In this document: positions 42,911 through 52,970 of the stretch, piece by piece
Position numbering within the stretch: position 1 is the stretch's first letter
Layout: every line of letters begins with the position of its first letter
Source: Lepidostoma basale
Taxonomy: Eukaryota; Arthropoda; Insecta; Trichoptera; Lepidostomatidae
Length of the DNA stretch: 64,000 nt
Assembly: GCA_022606425.2 (NCBI GenBank)
Contig: JAHDVF020000192.1
Location: 248,001-312,000 of the forward strand
Direction of reading: 5' to 3'
The notes under the pieces: generated by a model
Seen by the model: the letters and a program-made list of their open reading frames with translations, nothing else
What the model was told of the DNA's origin: nothing
Databases searched by the model: none
Translations under genes and position numbers: made by a program

Positions 42911-43420
42911 TATTATTATTATTTTATATTATTCCTCCCTTTTTTTCAAATAGTCTATATATAATATATTCAATTGAAAAATGTTGTTTTTAATGTATCC
43001 TATGTATCACATTTATTATTTTTTCTTGAAAATTTTAAAATAATATTAATTAAAAATGCTAAACAATATTTACTTACGCTCATTTTGGGAGAAATTATAT
43101 GCCGTCCGTTGGATAATTCATGAGAAGCCCATTGTATTATACGAGTATTTAGGACTTGGCTGCACCAAGCTCCCCTTAATTTACTACACACAAGCTGCGC
43201 TGCCCAGCCTCCAATCAATCATCTTCCGAGTCCAGGTCGTGTCAGATGCATATTATATAAAGACCTGCCAAATTATTGATCTTGACTGCTGCTCGTTCCC
43301 AAATAGGCCAAATTTAATACAAGAATTTTTCAAATAACACAAAGGCACCAAGTAAAAAAAAATATCCAAAACAATATATTTTTCATTTGAAACACTCGCT
43401 TTGTGATTAGACATTTTAAA
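42911..43420. other. non-coding, nothing recognised
   Basis: The plus frame at 43056-43337 has no motif I recognise. Confidence 0.35.
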
Positions 43421-43421
43421 C

Positions 43422-43795
43422 TTAACTAACTAACTAACTAATCATCACGCCGTTTCCCCGGAGGCGTAGGCAGAGAGGATGGATCGCCACATTGTTCTAT
43501 CCTGGCATAATTCACGCGCCTCTTCTACATTCACACATCGTGACATGCACGCTCGTCGATTGTTCCTACTTCGAACGTGGCCGCCTTTCAGTAATTGATT
43601 ATTTTGGTCATGCCATGTCTTCCTTGGCCTTCCTCGACTCCTTTTCCTATTCAAACTACTTGTATAAATCTATTTAATCATTCTTCCCCCATTCATTCGT
43701 TCCACATGTCCAAACCTTCTTAGTACCCTTTTTTTTTTTTATCACGCATTCATCCGCCTTACATTCCTTTCTTATTTTCATCATTAATACAGATT
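43422..43795 (-). mobile_element. RTE-C LINE 3' fragment
   Basis: The minus frame at 43445-43654 reads RSRGRPRKTWHDQNNQLLKG, GHVRSRNNRRACMSRCVNVE and EARELCQDRTMWRSILSAYA-SGETA. Diagnostic bases (CCGTTTCCCCGGAGGCGTAG) separate it from A and B. The tail is TTAG. Confidence 0.85.
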
Positions 43796-43945
43796 CATAG
43801 ATTTCATCTCAATAGAGACGAAGATGTAAATTAATTTAAATCTTCGTCTCTATTGAGATACAATTAATCCTTAAAAAATGATTACCCCGCAATGGGTAAA
43901 AATCCAGTATTTGTCTACAAGTATTTGTATACAAAAAACAAATGT
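43796..43945. repeat. R3 end, palindromic
   Basis: TCTCAATAGAGACGAAGATG and ATCTTCGTCTCTATTGAGAT form an inverted pair around AATTAATTTAA, then GCAATGGGTAAAAATCCAGT. Confidence 0.6.
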
Positions 43946-44315
43946 TATATAATTGTTTCGTAATTAAAGATAGGTTAATAAACCGCGCGAGTTTATATGG
44001 TTTCTTTGTATTATACAACACAATATAACACATGCATAAAATTTCCATGCGTTTAAGCTATTATGCTTAATCTTTATCCTTTTTACAGCTTCCCTTCAAG
44101 TTGTAATATAAAACTAACGTGAGGCTGTAGAGGTACCTGTCCAAATTTGATTTATTGTCTAGGAAGTAGGTCCCGAATTCTGTTTACTTCCCTTATTAAA
44201 TTGAAATTTCGCGATGAATTTTTTTTTTCAAAACTTTGGGTAAAAATTTAAGTTAGGGGAATGTTTTATAACGCTTATAGAATTAAATTTCAATTTGATC
44301 TGTATTCATATAAAT
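43946..44315. other. non-coding, nothing recognised
   Basis: No gene or repeat recognised. Confidence 0.35.
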
Positions 44316-44317
44316 TA

Positions 44318-44870
44318 TAACAATGGTGTTCTTGTACCGACTCTTATGTATGAAAGCGAAGCATGGAACTGGCAAAGGAAGAATGAAACTAGAATAACTG
44401 CAGTAGAAATGAGATCTCTTAGACGAATGTGTGGATACTCTGTGTATGATAGAGAGTCGAATGAAAATGTAAGATGTGAATGCGCTGCGAATGGTGGTGT
44501 TATAAACAAAATAATGAAAGGATCATTAAGATGGTTTGGACACATGAAATGAATACTGAATGAAACAAGTGATAATCAGTGTAAAATACACAAAACTAGT
44601 TAATATTTTTTAACAACAAAGTGTTTAAAAAATATTAACTTTTAAATGGAACCAGAAATAGAGGAAGATCGAGGAAAACGTGGCACGATCAAATAAAGCA
44701 AATATTGAATGTCGGCCACGTGAGGCGTCAGAGAAATCGGCGCGCGTACATGATACGAGTACATGTATGAATATTGAGGAAGCGAGAGAAATATGTCAGG
44801 AAAGAAAAATGTGGCAGTCCATTCTTTCTATTTACCCCTTCGGAGAGACGGCGTGATGGTTAGTTATTAT
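44318..44870 (+). mobile_element. RTE-A LINE 3' fragment with replaced middle
   Basis: 44318-44553 covers VLVPTLMYESEAWNWQRKNE to RWFGHMK. 44646-44870 covers GTRNRGR-SRKTWHDQIKQI to the tail. The codons ERMNEERMVKKLYVNDV are replaced by ~90 bp of unrelated AT-rich sequence containing an inverted TTAATATTTTTTAA motif. Confidence 0.82.
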
Positions 44871-45570
44871 AACAATAAAATGGATAATTTATAGTGCGCC
44901 ATTTTGCGTTTTATTTTGTGCTGTACAAACTGCTCCATTCTATGAACTAGTTAAAATTTAATATATTTAGTACATGGAGTACACCTGACTCAGACGATCA
45001 ATATTGACATCAGAATATGATAATTTGATGTCTCGATCTAATCTCCGATAGGTTCTCAATGAATTTGAGGTCAAAAAGAAATGTTGTTCCAGGCTGAAGG
45101 GATTGGACACGAAGATTCGATGGCCAAAATGCGCGAGGACATGCTTTTTAACTCAAACATTCTACCCATCACAGCAAACTTTACTGATCGCAATGTAGAC
45201 CGCCTAGCATTCAGGTTCTTGGTGATGCTTCCTATACTTCCGCGATCCATGTATACTAGAAGTACAAACTTCATAGAACAATTAAAATCATATTTTTCTT
45301 CTTTACGCGCTATGATTATGACCTTAAGAAAAGTTTTCCTGCAATTTGTTGTGCTAAACAGATTTTCCACCGTACTGAAGGCAATATAAACCTCGAAGCC
45401 TCGAAATTGCCATTCAATCTCTCATTAGAGTATATATTATACATATGAAGATATTTGATTTTTCACAATACGTTGTAGGCTTTAGTAAATTACAGGGTGG
45501 CGCAAAATAACCTTTATGGTGCCTTTTTTTTAATCATTGTAAAAATGGGAAAAGTAACTCCCAATAACTT
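44871..45570. other. unassigned region with overlapping frames
   Basis: Overlapping 99-102 aa frames at 45071-45389 on both strands are not recognised. The sequence TACAGGGTGGCGCAAAATAA at 45493 looks like an element end, but no partner was found. Confidence 0.35.
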
Positions 45571-45772
45571 TTTCTTCTATGTTCGCCATACTTTGTGTTG
45601 TAGATGTTTTAATTTTTTTTCTTTTTTATGTAGGTACTTTGTTCATACAAAACTAACTTTTAAAAAAAATTAATTACCTATTAGACATGTTTCGGACAAC
45701 CGTTCCTTCTTCAGTGATACATATTATAAAGATACATATTTAAAATAACAAATATGTATGTATATAATATGA

Positions 45773-45965
45773 TGTCGTGCGATGGGGAAGACTGAGAAGA
45801 CGCTACTGGAGGGATCATGGGGAAAGAGTGATCAATATAGCCGCAAATAAAGTACCAACAGGAAATCGACCGGCAGGAAGACCACCTAAAAGATGGCGAA
45901 ACAGTTGGATGACCGAGGAACAGGCTCCGAGAAATAACAGGACACGGTCCTAAATAAAGCAGAAG
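45773..45965 (+). mobile_element. LINE-F fragment between PLE-4 arms
   Basis: The frame reads VRWGRLRRRYWRDHGERVIN, RPAGRPPKRWRNSWMTEEQ, then GCAGAAGAAGAAGA. Compare 30858-31150. Confidence 0.65.
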
Positions 45966-45984
45966 AAGAAGATAATATGTATCA

Positions 45985-46015
45985 CTGAAGAAGGACCGGT
46001 TGCCCGAAACATGTC
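45985..46015 (+). ncRNA. hammerhead-like motif, PLE-4
   Basis: CUGAAGA, one A, an imperfect stem II (GGACCGGUUGCCC), GAAA, stem III ACAUGU, GUC. Stem I can form 9 bp including wobbles (AUAUGUAUCA before the box, UGGUAUGUAA after the GUC). The minus-strand partner is at 45684-45714. Confidence 0.55.
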
Positions 46016-46130
46016 TGGTATGTAATTTAATTTTTTTTAAAGTTAGTGTTGTATATACAAAGTATATAAAAAAGAAAAAGACAAATACCCAATAACTATG
46101 ATGAAAGTTTGTGAAAATATTGATTGCGTA

Positions 46131-46915
46131 TATACCAAGGATAAGGACAATTTTTCCTCATAGTTGTCACATAAGAAGGGTCCTGTATTTATAATATAAG
46201 TAGGAATTTAATCATTATATGCTCCTCTTTATGTATTCGTCGGCGCCTTGGTAATGTATTGCTAATTTCATTGTTATATTCCCCCATATGCAAACTGTGA
46301 TATTACTTTTACAAAACTTTCTAATACACCCCTGTCCCGTGTACACAGAGAAGTGTTTCCTCGCAGTTTGACGTCTAATTAATTATGTACCGACACCCGC
46401 GTCACCAGGGCCGGAGCGGCTATCTCCGCTGCCAGATTATTTATACTGCTTCACAAAGTTGGAAACTCGAGACGAAGTTGACCGGATAACGAAAACGGAA
46501 TTATTAAAAGTCCCGCTCGATTAAACATTAATATCTTGATTACCTCCGCCCCTGGCGCGTGATTAACGAGTTGATTATAAATTTACATGGTGAAACTACT
46601 TTACCGGGCTAAGCAGATCCTTCATAGTTTTAATTTTAATTAATAATTATGCTTTAGTTTAATTTTTGAGAGCATAATCAGAAATGCTTGGCCAAAGCTG
46701 CGTAAGCATTTCTCTAAGATTTTTTTTTTAAATTCTGATGGACCTGGTGAGTATCATTGCGATATCCTCCCAGTTGGATCAACCGTGAAGAAATCTTTTT
46801 TTTTAGTTATTGTATAAAGTCATAACATTTGTGTTTTATTATAATATATGTTGTATCTTGCGGTAATCTTTTTCTATATGATTAATCTTTTTAAAAACAA
46901 AGTTTTTAACCTCAC
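46131..46915. other. single-copy island
   Basis: 46330-46570 has balanced GC and is single-copy (CGTCACCAGGGCCGGAGCGG). Nothing coding is recognised. Confidence 0.4.
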
Positions 46916-46917
46916 CA

Positions 46918-47105
46918 TCTAAAACTTGGACTTGGACTTGGATCTTCTGGCTTTCAGAGTTTCAGCTCATGTGGCTATTTCTATTTCAGCCTCTAACGTC
47001 TGATGGGAACATTGTTGGAAGGTGATTTGGTGGGTTGTGGTTTATGCGGGGGCATGATTTGTGTGGCTCGGAGTGTTCCTCTGAAGGAGGGTCGATTTTG
47101 GGCGG
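46918..47105 (-). mobile_element. Jockey-type 3' fragment
   Basis: Complement of 53290-53440: CAGCTCATGTGGCTATTTCT, GATGGGAACATTGTTGGAAG and TTATGCGGGGGCATGATTTG. Confidence 0.7.
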
Positions 47106-47869
47106 AAAGTTCATAGAGGTTTATTAAAAAATTAATAAAAAGGTTGTTCAAGGTCAAATGTTTACAAAAACAACACGTATAAGCACTTTGAGAAAGTAAG
47201 TGTTTCTGATGCTGAATAGATTTTTAATTTTGAAATTTCGGAAATTCGTACGCCATTCAACTAATAATAAAATTATGTATGTTGTAATATCGATATATAT
47301 TATTATTTTTTTTTGTTCATAAGCCAGTATACACTTATATTTGTTATGATTGTTTGCATTGGTATTTATTTGTCGCAATTACATTAATTTGCATTTCAAA
47401 TTTGCTTTCAAACAGTTTTTCGCTTATTCCTTTCTCTAACCCCCCCCCCCCCCTCTCGGATTTGGCATTATTAGTATGTATTTGTCCCTAACACACCAAA
47501 TTACATTAAGTTGCATTTTCTGGAAATTTACTATTTAAAAAATCGTTTATCTCTTTCCTTCTCTCACCCACCTGCCCCCCGCCCCCTCCCCATCCATCTG
47601 ACTTCACCACCGTTTATCATTATATAGAAATGTTTTGTTTTTGTTTTTATACTGCTCTGATGTAGCTTGGGTCCAAGCGAAACTAGCTGGCATCAATTAT
47701 ATTATAATAAGCATACCCTGGTTAAATACGAAGCGTTTTATTTCATATTTATAAGTTACTTTTTTTAATACCGAGCCCAAGACAAACGTAACCCAAATAG
47801 TGCGGTGAAACATTTCGTATTGTCCATGCTCTCTTGTATTTCATGCTATTAATAATGTGCTGTGTGAAG
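47106..47869. other. AT-rich non-coding with C-runs
   Basis: Contains a homopolymer C-run near 47441 and C-rich patches near 47575. No gene. Confidence 0.4.
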
Positions 47870-47874
47870 CGGCG

Positions 47875-49604
47875 CACTTACGTGGATTGTTAAGAATTAG
47901 CCGGTCATAAGTCAAATTTCAAAATCGATGTTAAAAATACCAAAAAAATCCTAGATCCAAAGAAATGTCCCAGTAACAATAATTGACCATCCCCAACCAC
48001 GAACCTTTGACCGTGTGCGCGCGCAGGTGGTTGAAACTTGTCCGCCTAACGAAGTGCACGTCGTCATTGTTCTTAGCGCTCTCAGTGTAAACATTAAACA
48101 AGGAGAATTTTGCCTTGTCCACATAATATTTCGAAGTTATCGTTATGGATTCGAATAATTCAGGTAATAATCAATATTTGTTGATGTGTTTAACATACTT
48201 TAAAAGTTATTTTATATTATTTGTAGAACTTCAAAAAAAGGTGGTCTAGTAATGAAATTTTTACTTAATTTTCAAGTTTACAAGACATTTTGTTATATTA
48301 TTGCGTCCTATCGCGTAATGTTTGTTCCTGTACTGTATACTTCTCATATTTGACTAATTAATGACATAAAATTTGGCTGCGGATAGTTGCGGTTGACCAA
48401 ATTACAGTTATTTTCTTTAAAAGGATGACATCACTTTTTTTTAACAACTTTTTCTTAAAATGTAATAAAGTGTGATTTTCTCAATTTTAGGTATATCTGG
48501 TACATCGGGTACAAAAACCGTAAGCCGTAAATATCTTTACGATCAAATGCAGCAGCAAGATTTACCTAATTTAGATGAAAAAAATAAATATCTAAAAAAT
48601 CACCTATTGTCCTGTTGTGGTGACACTCCAGATAATCTTAGCAGTTTCAAACAAAGATTTGCATATTTTAAAACATCAATGAAAGAAAAATGGTCGAAAG
48701 CCCATAGAAAAGAAGCAATGTTTCTTAAAACTAATGAAAAGTGGTTAGGAGGAACATTTGAACTTTCAGCAAACAAGCAAACTCGACCAGGTTGGCCTTC
48801 TAAAGCATTTGAAGATTCTAGTGAGAAGACTAAAAGAAAAAAAACGGAGGAAATACCTTATTCGCTTAATAAAGAAGTAATCGTTCATGCAGCGCAAACA
48901 ACATTACAGGCTCGAGGAAAAGGGGATGCTTCGAAAATACTACGGGAAATATAACGATTTGATGAATATGCCATGGCAACTGCGAAATTGTATGTCGAGT
49001 TATATAGTTGGCACCCAATGTCTCCGACCTTGCATAAAATATTGATTCATGATGCAGCTGTAATTGAAAATGCCTTATTACCCATAGGACAGTTGTCGGA
49101 AGAGGCAGCAGAAGCCAGAAATAAGCACTTTCGATTATACCGCGAAAACTACGCAAGAAAGTTCTCGAGAGAGGAATGCAACCTTGATATATATAATAGA
49201 TTATTATCAAGTTCAGATCCACTATTAAGTAGCACGAAACAAAAAAAAAAAACGATAGAACCAGGTTAATTTTGCCCTGAAACAATGAATATGTTACTAC
49301 CAGCTGTACCGAATACCGAATCCGATATTTCAGACATGGATTAAAATTTGTCCATTAATGTATAAACATATTTAAAATACTTATTTGCACCAAAATTATT
49401 AATCTGTAACTAGATTTTTTTTTGTTTGTAAAATTTGTAATAAAAAAAATTTTTTCCTCGAGATTTAGTATTTTTTTATATTTTTGGCTGGGAAAATTTT
49501 TTTTTTTACTAAGAACAATTTTTTACGATAACATTTATGATTTGAAGTCAAAATACACCGTAAAATAATTTTGACCGCCTAAATCATTCAAATCCACCTA
49601 TGTG
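47875..49604 (+). mobile_element. Transib/RAG1-like DNA transposon, internally deleted
   Basis: Termini are CACTTACGTGGATT and, inverted, CACATAGGTGGATT. Similarity continues for about 40 bp (TAGCCGGTCA / TAGGCGGTCA). The 5-bp direct repeat CGGCG flanks both ends (47870-47874 and 49605-49609). CAC-starting ends and 5-bp GC-rich CGGCG-type duplications are the hallmark of Transib, the RAG1 relative. It is 1730 bp, with a partial transposase frame. The missing middle makes it non-autonomous. Confidence 0.82.
48145..49344 (+). pseudogene. Transib/RAG1-like transposase, core deleted
   Basis: Start MDSNNS at 48145, donor GTAATA at 48164, acceptor TTTTAG at 48490, then exon 2 (ISGTSGTKTVSRKYLYDQ...). 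Exon 2 covers an N-terminal domain (FKQRFAYFKTSMKEKW, RPGWPSKAFEDSSEKTKR) to GDASKILREI. It then has an in-frame TAA at 48952-48954, then RFDEYAMATAKLYVELYSWH, a C-terminal region with LPIGQLSEEAAEARNK and FRLYRENYARKFSR, a second TAA at 49267-49269, and an acidic end SDISDMD. The E..NK.FR..R..AR pattern resembles the segment around the last catalytic Glu of RAG1. The usual central domain with the first catalytic Asp residues is absent, so the junction near 48952 marks an internal deletion. Family placement is from pattern memory plus the TIR/TSD evidence. Confidence 0.72.
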
Positions 49605-49609
49605 CGGCG

Positions 49610-49935
49610 TATTGAGCAATAATAATTATTAATGAATGGTTCAAGCCGGCTTTAGTTTTCGGGAAGTTGTCTGATTAATGAGCGCAGCCGCGAATCGAAA
49701 TAGGATACTCGGGCGATTTGTACGCATATCAAGTAAGAGACTCCGTGATTAGGACAAATTACCATTTCACGCCATCCGACCAGCAGTACCACAGAAAGAC
49801 GTATCGCTCTCAGATTATAAGGCCACTGCAAGAATTTTTTGTGGCTCTGCACGAAAACATACACATTTTTTTTAAACGTAATAAATCTCCCACTCTACGA
49901 GAGGCCAACGCTGCAACAACAGATCTACACAATTA
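49610..49935. other. single-copy block
   Basis: Overlapping frames at 49652-49936 on both strands have no recognised motif. Confidence 0.35.
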
Positions 49936-49938
49936 AAG

Positions 49939-50220
49939 CAGTGCCACACTGTTTTAAACAAGCTCTCCACATCGGTCTCCACCGGCGCGGCGGTTTAAAA
50001 CTGTGTAGACACTTGTTTGAAACCAAAATTCGTTTGACCTTTAACAAACTTTGTGGATGGACGCGCATAGTATGCGTGTGGATCCACCGTTTAAACACGC
50101 ATTCCACATGTGGAGAGCTTGTTTACAACAGTATGTGGACGCTACACCAACCGTAGGCTCCACAGCTCTCCACCAAGGTCACCCCTGTGGAGAGCTTGTT
50201 TCAAACAGTGTGGCACGGCC
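49939..50220. mobile_element. TIR element with internal GTGGAGAGC repeats
   Basis: Ends CAGTGCCACACTGTTTTAAA/CAAGCTCTCCACA and, inverted, CCGTGCCACACTGTTTGAAA. Inside, CCACATGTGGAGAGCTTGTTT and related GTGTGGA/TCCACC units repeat several times on both strands. A fragment lies at 58720-58768. TTAAAG/CTTTAAG borders suggest an insertion site, but the TSD is not clean. Possibly hAT-like. Confidence 0.62.
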
Positions 50221-50229
50221 TTTAAGAAT

Positions 50230-50280
50230 ATAATAACTAACTAACCATCACGCCGTCTCCCCGAAGGGGTAGACAGAAAG
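50230..50280 (-). mobile_element. RTE-A tail, 45 bp only
   Basis: ACTAACTAACCATCACGCCGT and CCCCGAAGGGGTAGACAGAAA, then truncation. An extreme 5' truncation. Confidence 0.75.
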
Positions 50281-50375
50281 ACACTGTTTGGGGCCAATAG
50301 ATATTGAATATTTAGCGAAGGCACCTATTTATAAACACCTGGAGTTTTCCAGGTGTTTATAAATAGGTAAATAAT
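50281..50375 (-). repeat. LINE-C scrap plus perfect palindrome
   Basis: GGGGCCAATAGATATTGAATA matches LINE-C near 13505. It is followed by a palindrome of CACCTATTTATAAACACCTGG and its exact complement, then an AATAATAATAATAA run. Confidence 0.6.
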
Positions 50376-50389
50376 AATAATAATAATAA

Positions 50390-50470
50390 CTACTTCCACT
50401 TTTGTCTTTATTTCGACAGCGACCGGTTCTGCCAGGCTGACTGGCTTAGACGGTCTGGTTTTAATATCAT
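50390..50470 (-). repeat. PLE-6 end, diverged
   Basis: ACTTCCACTTTTGTCTTTATT, CGACAGCGACCGGTTCTGCC and AGGCTGACTGGCTTAGAC are the complement order of 58780-58845. The ribozyme box is decayed. Confidence 0.45.
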
Positions 50471-51440
50471 TTGAAGTATAATTAAAATATAATTTAAAAA
50501 TTAATGAAACATGACAATTTTAATTTTAATTTATATTTTAATCATTTATCAATCCAACCATTTATATCGGAGTTTATTTATCTCTAATATTTCCATGTTC
50601 GTATACTTTCACTATCTTATGTTACAGTATAAAAGGTAATTCATCCGAGATTTCAAATATTTTGTACTAGATAATGGTCGTAAAACATAACATGCATCAA
50701 ACATTTCAAAACATATTTCTCAGATCGTGTTTCTTGGAAATTCGCTGTGTGTATTAATGTTCTTTATTCGTCAAGTTGTTGGGTTGTTTTGTTAATTAGA
50801 TTCGCTTCGTGTCGGCCCGTCTTACAAGTCGATTCCTCACTTTATTTCCATTCCTCTCTCACTGGCTTATTGAGATCAAGCTAATTGCGGGCGCGTCTTG
50901 TGGGCGATGCGCCATTGCAGGATGCTGTCCTGTTAATCCTGTAACTACATTTTCTCAAGCAAATCCGCAATATCTCGGATGAAGTCGGTTTATTCTGTTA
51001 TACCACAGCATTACCATGTTGATCCTGAATTCGCAAAGTCTCGATAAATATCAGTCAACTCTGTGATACAACAGCATCACCATTCCGTAATATTATTTAA
51101 AACATTAACCACTTAATGCTCGGTTTTTTTATTCAGAAAAATAGAACCAAAAATATCAGGTGATTTTGTTATTTATTTAGAGAATTTACATAATTTAAAA
51201 GTTGTCCAGTTCAAAAAATAGACGAACTCAGATTGTTAGTTTACCTTATTTAACGCAAAGAAGTGGAAACGCGCGAGCAGTGCTCAGGTTGGCGCGATAC
51301 GATACATGCGCCGCGCGCGAGCACTGCTCGTTCAAAAGCATTAAGTGGTTAAAACAAGAAAATAATAAAATACGACGCAAGGTCATACATAATTTAATAA
51401 TAAAAATAAAATCTAGATGATAATAATCAATTTTAAATTT
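50471..51440. other. single-copy island
   Basis: 50780-50945 is GC-richer and single-copy (GCGGGCGCGTCTTGTGGGCG). 51250-51340 has GCGCGAGCAGTGCTCAGG facing CGCGAGCACTGCTCG, a short inverted pair. No gene. Confidence 0.4.
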
Positions 51441-51444
51441 TAGA

Positions 51445-51690
51445 TAAACTTAAAGCGTTAATACTGTGGAATTCCATAATGACGTATTTTTATTAACTAA
51501 AACACTGTTTTTTCCACTTTTGAGTTTATTTTTCTCGACATACTTTGAAGGCATACCATCATCATCTGGAGAACGATATAAACCAGTTTATATTGTTCTC
51601 CCGATGATGAAGGTGTAAGCCTTCGAAATATGTCGAAAAAAATCAACTCAAAAATGAAAGCAACAGTGTTTTAATTCATAAAAATTCTTG
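51445..51690. mobile_element. PLE-2 inverted pair
   Basis: Starts with the flank motif ATACTGTGGAATTCCATAATG, AAAACACTGTTTTTTCCAC and TTGAGTTTATTTTTCTCGAC. The minus ribozyme-like unit (51537-51568) faces the plus unit (51601-51634). The right arm is GAAAAAAATCAACTCAAAAA and ACAGTGTTTTAATTC. Confidence 0.62.
51601..51634 (+). ncRNA. hammerhead-like motif, PLE-2
   Basis: CCGAUGA (U4 replaced by C), one U, stem II GAAGG/CCUUC, GAAA, stem III AUAUGU, GUC. The partner at 51537-51568 can pair stem I as UUCUC/GAGAA. The box change makes activity doubtful. Confidence 0.45.
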
Positions 51691-52320
51691 ATCAATTTTA
51701 CGCTACAAAACCATTTTATATAATACATATTTCAAATTTCTTAACATTATTTAAATTATTTAAATTATCACGAATCTTACCATTATCACGAACTTTCTTC
51801 CATTCACCCTAAGACATTTGCCAGATCTTTGGATTTGTCGTGACCGGTAGAAGCTCGTTAAGCAAATTATAGGAGACGCAATCGTAAGGATATTCCTCAC
51901 TTTTGATGTGAAAATAGCTTAATCAATATTTTCAAATAACTTTAATGGCGGTTAATATTTGAATCTGCTCTCCTCGATAATAACATAGCCTCGGGTAGAC
52001 ATATTTAAATTATTTATTACATTATTTTATATCGATTTAATGTTATTGAATTCAAATAAGTTTGTCAAAAATCCACAATTAAAACTCTGTTATTTCCACT
52101 TTTGTTTTTTTTTTACTCAAATTACACATTTTTCTTTATTTTTAACTTTCTAACGATTTGCACTTTTTATGCCTTTTAAATCCGTCCGAAAACATTATTC
52201 TAATACATTTAGACCTATGGGTGTTAAAGAAATTTAATGGGAAGTTTTTGGTCCCAGGAAAATTTAGGGGGCGTTGAATATTCGCAGGAACATACCTAAA
52301 ACTACAACCATTACATACAC
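51691..52320. other. AT-rich non-coding
   Basis: Nothing recognised. Confidence 0.4.
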
Positions 52321-52324
52321 CAAT

Positions 52325-52535
52325 TTCAGACCTCTCAATTATTCTTGCCTAGACACACTTCTGTAGTGGTGTCTCCACGTGTCATGTTACTATAACACCT
52401 GGCGCCCCTGGAAACTTCACATGTCGGTAAAACCTTCCACCACAATGGAAGCCAACATAGTAATTTTTAGGGCCATCCCTACGAAATCAGCTTGATATTG
52501 ACACGACGAAGAAGACTTTCGTTGTGTTAATTGGA
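52325..52535. repeat. R4 repeat
   Basis: Shares TATAACACCTGGCGCCCCTGG-like, AAACCTTCCACCACAATGGA and GCCATCCCTAC blocks with 18800-18970. Confidence 0.45.
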
Positions 52536-52574
52536 AAAAAACAGTGTGATTTTATTATTAAGATTGCCGTAAAA

Positions 52575-52855
52575 TGATAAAACTCAAACAAACAAACCAT
52601 CACATCGGTAGGCAGAGAGAATGGACCGCCACACTTCTCTATCCTGATATACCTCTCTAGATTCCTCCACATTCATACAGCGAGTCAATTTAAAAAAAAT
52701 GATGGAATGTAGAGCGAAAGAAAGTACTTTGAACAATATTATAGGTTCACTGCGTCGATTTGGGCGAAGAAAGTATACGTTATCGATGTGAATGGAGTAC
52801 GAAGTTAAGGAAGACTGAGGAAAACATGGCACGACTAAATTAATCTTAATATAAC
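52575..52855 (-). mobile_element. RTE-B copy with inverted 5' part
   Basis: 52575-52690 (-) is the RTE-B end with tail CAAACAAACAAACC. 52697-52852 (+) is the adjacent upstream coding part (ECRAKESTLNNIIGSLRRFG ... GKHGTTKLI) in opposite orientation. About 50 nt between the two parts are missing. This is the layout expected of twin priming. Confidence 0.72.
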
Positions 52856-52914
52856 AACTCATGACTCCGCCCCAATCTTGCTCCACGGTGTCCCCCTATG
52901 ATTGATGATGCCAG

Positions 52915-52970
52915 CTAGAAGACCAGTCTGTTGATGCCAGCTAGCCAGGTAATATTTAAAATGAACTTCC
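52915..52970 (+). repeat. PLE-6 remnant
   Basis: CAGTCTGTTGATGCCAGCTAG, CCAGGTAATATTTAAAATGAA parallels 58783-58890 with the middle deleted. Confidence 0.45.

Larger units (their letters stand above)
45575..46130. mobile_element. PLE-4 inverted pair enclosing a LINE piece
   Basis: Two ribozyme-like ends (45684-45714 on -, 45985-46015 on +) face each other. Outer arms share AACTTTTAAAAAAAATTAAT / TAATTTTTTTTAAAGTTAGT. The centre holds a LINE-F fragment. Confidence 0.6.

Noticed and set aside
45071..45389. Overlapping ~100-aa frames on both strands
   Set aside because: I recognise neither product and both cannot be coding. Left as unassigned.
47440..47456. C homopolymer as a possible assembly gap or regulatory G-quadruplex
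   Set aside because: A single C-run without further G/C tracts. More likely a simple repeat or sequencing-prone run.
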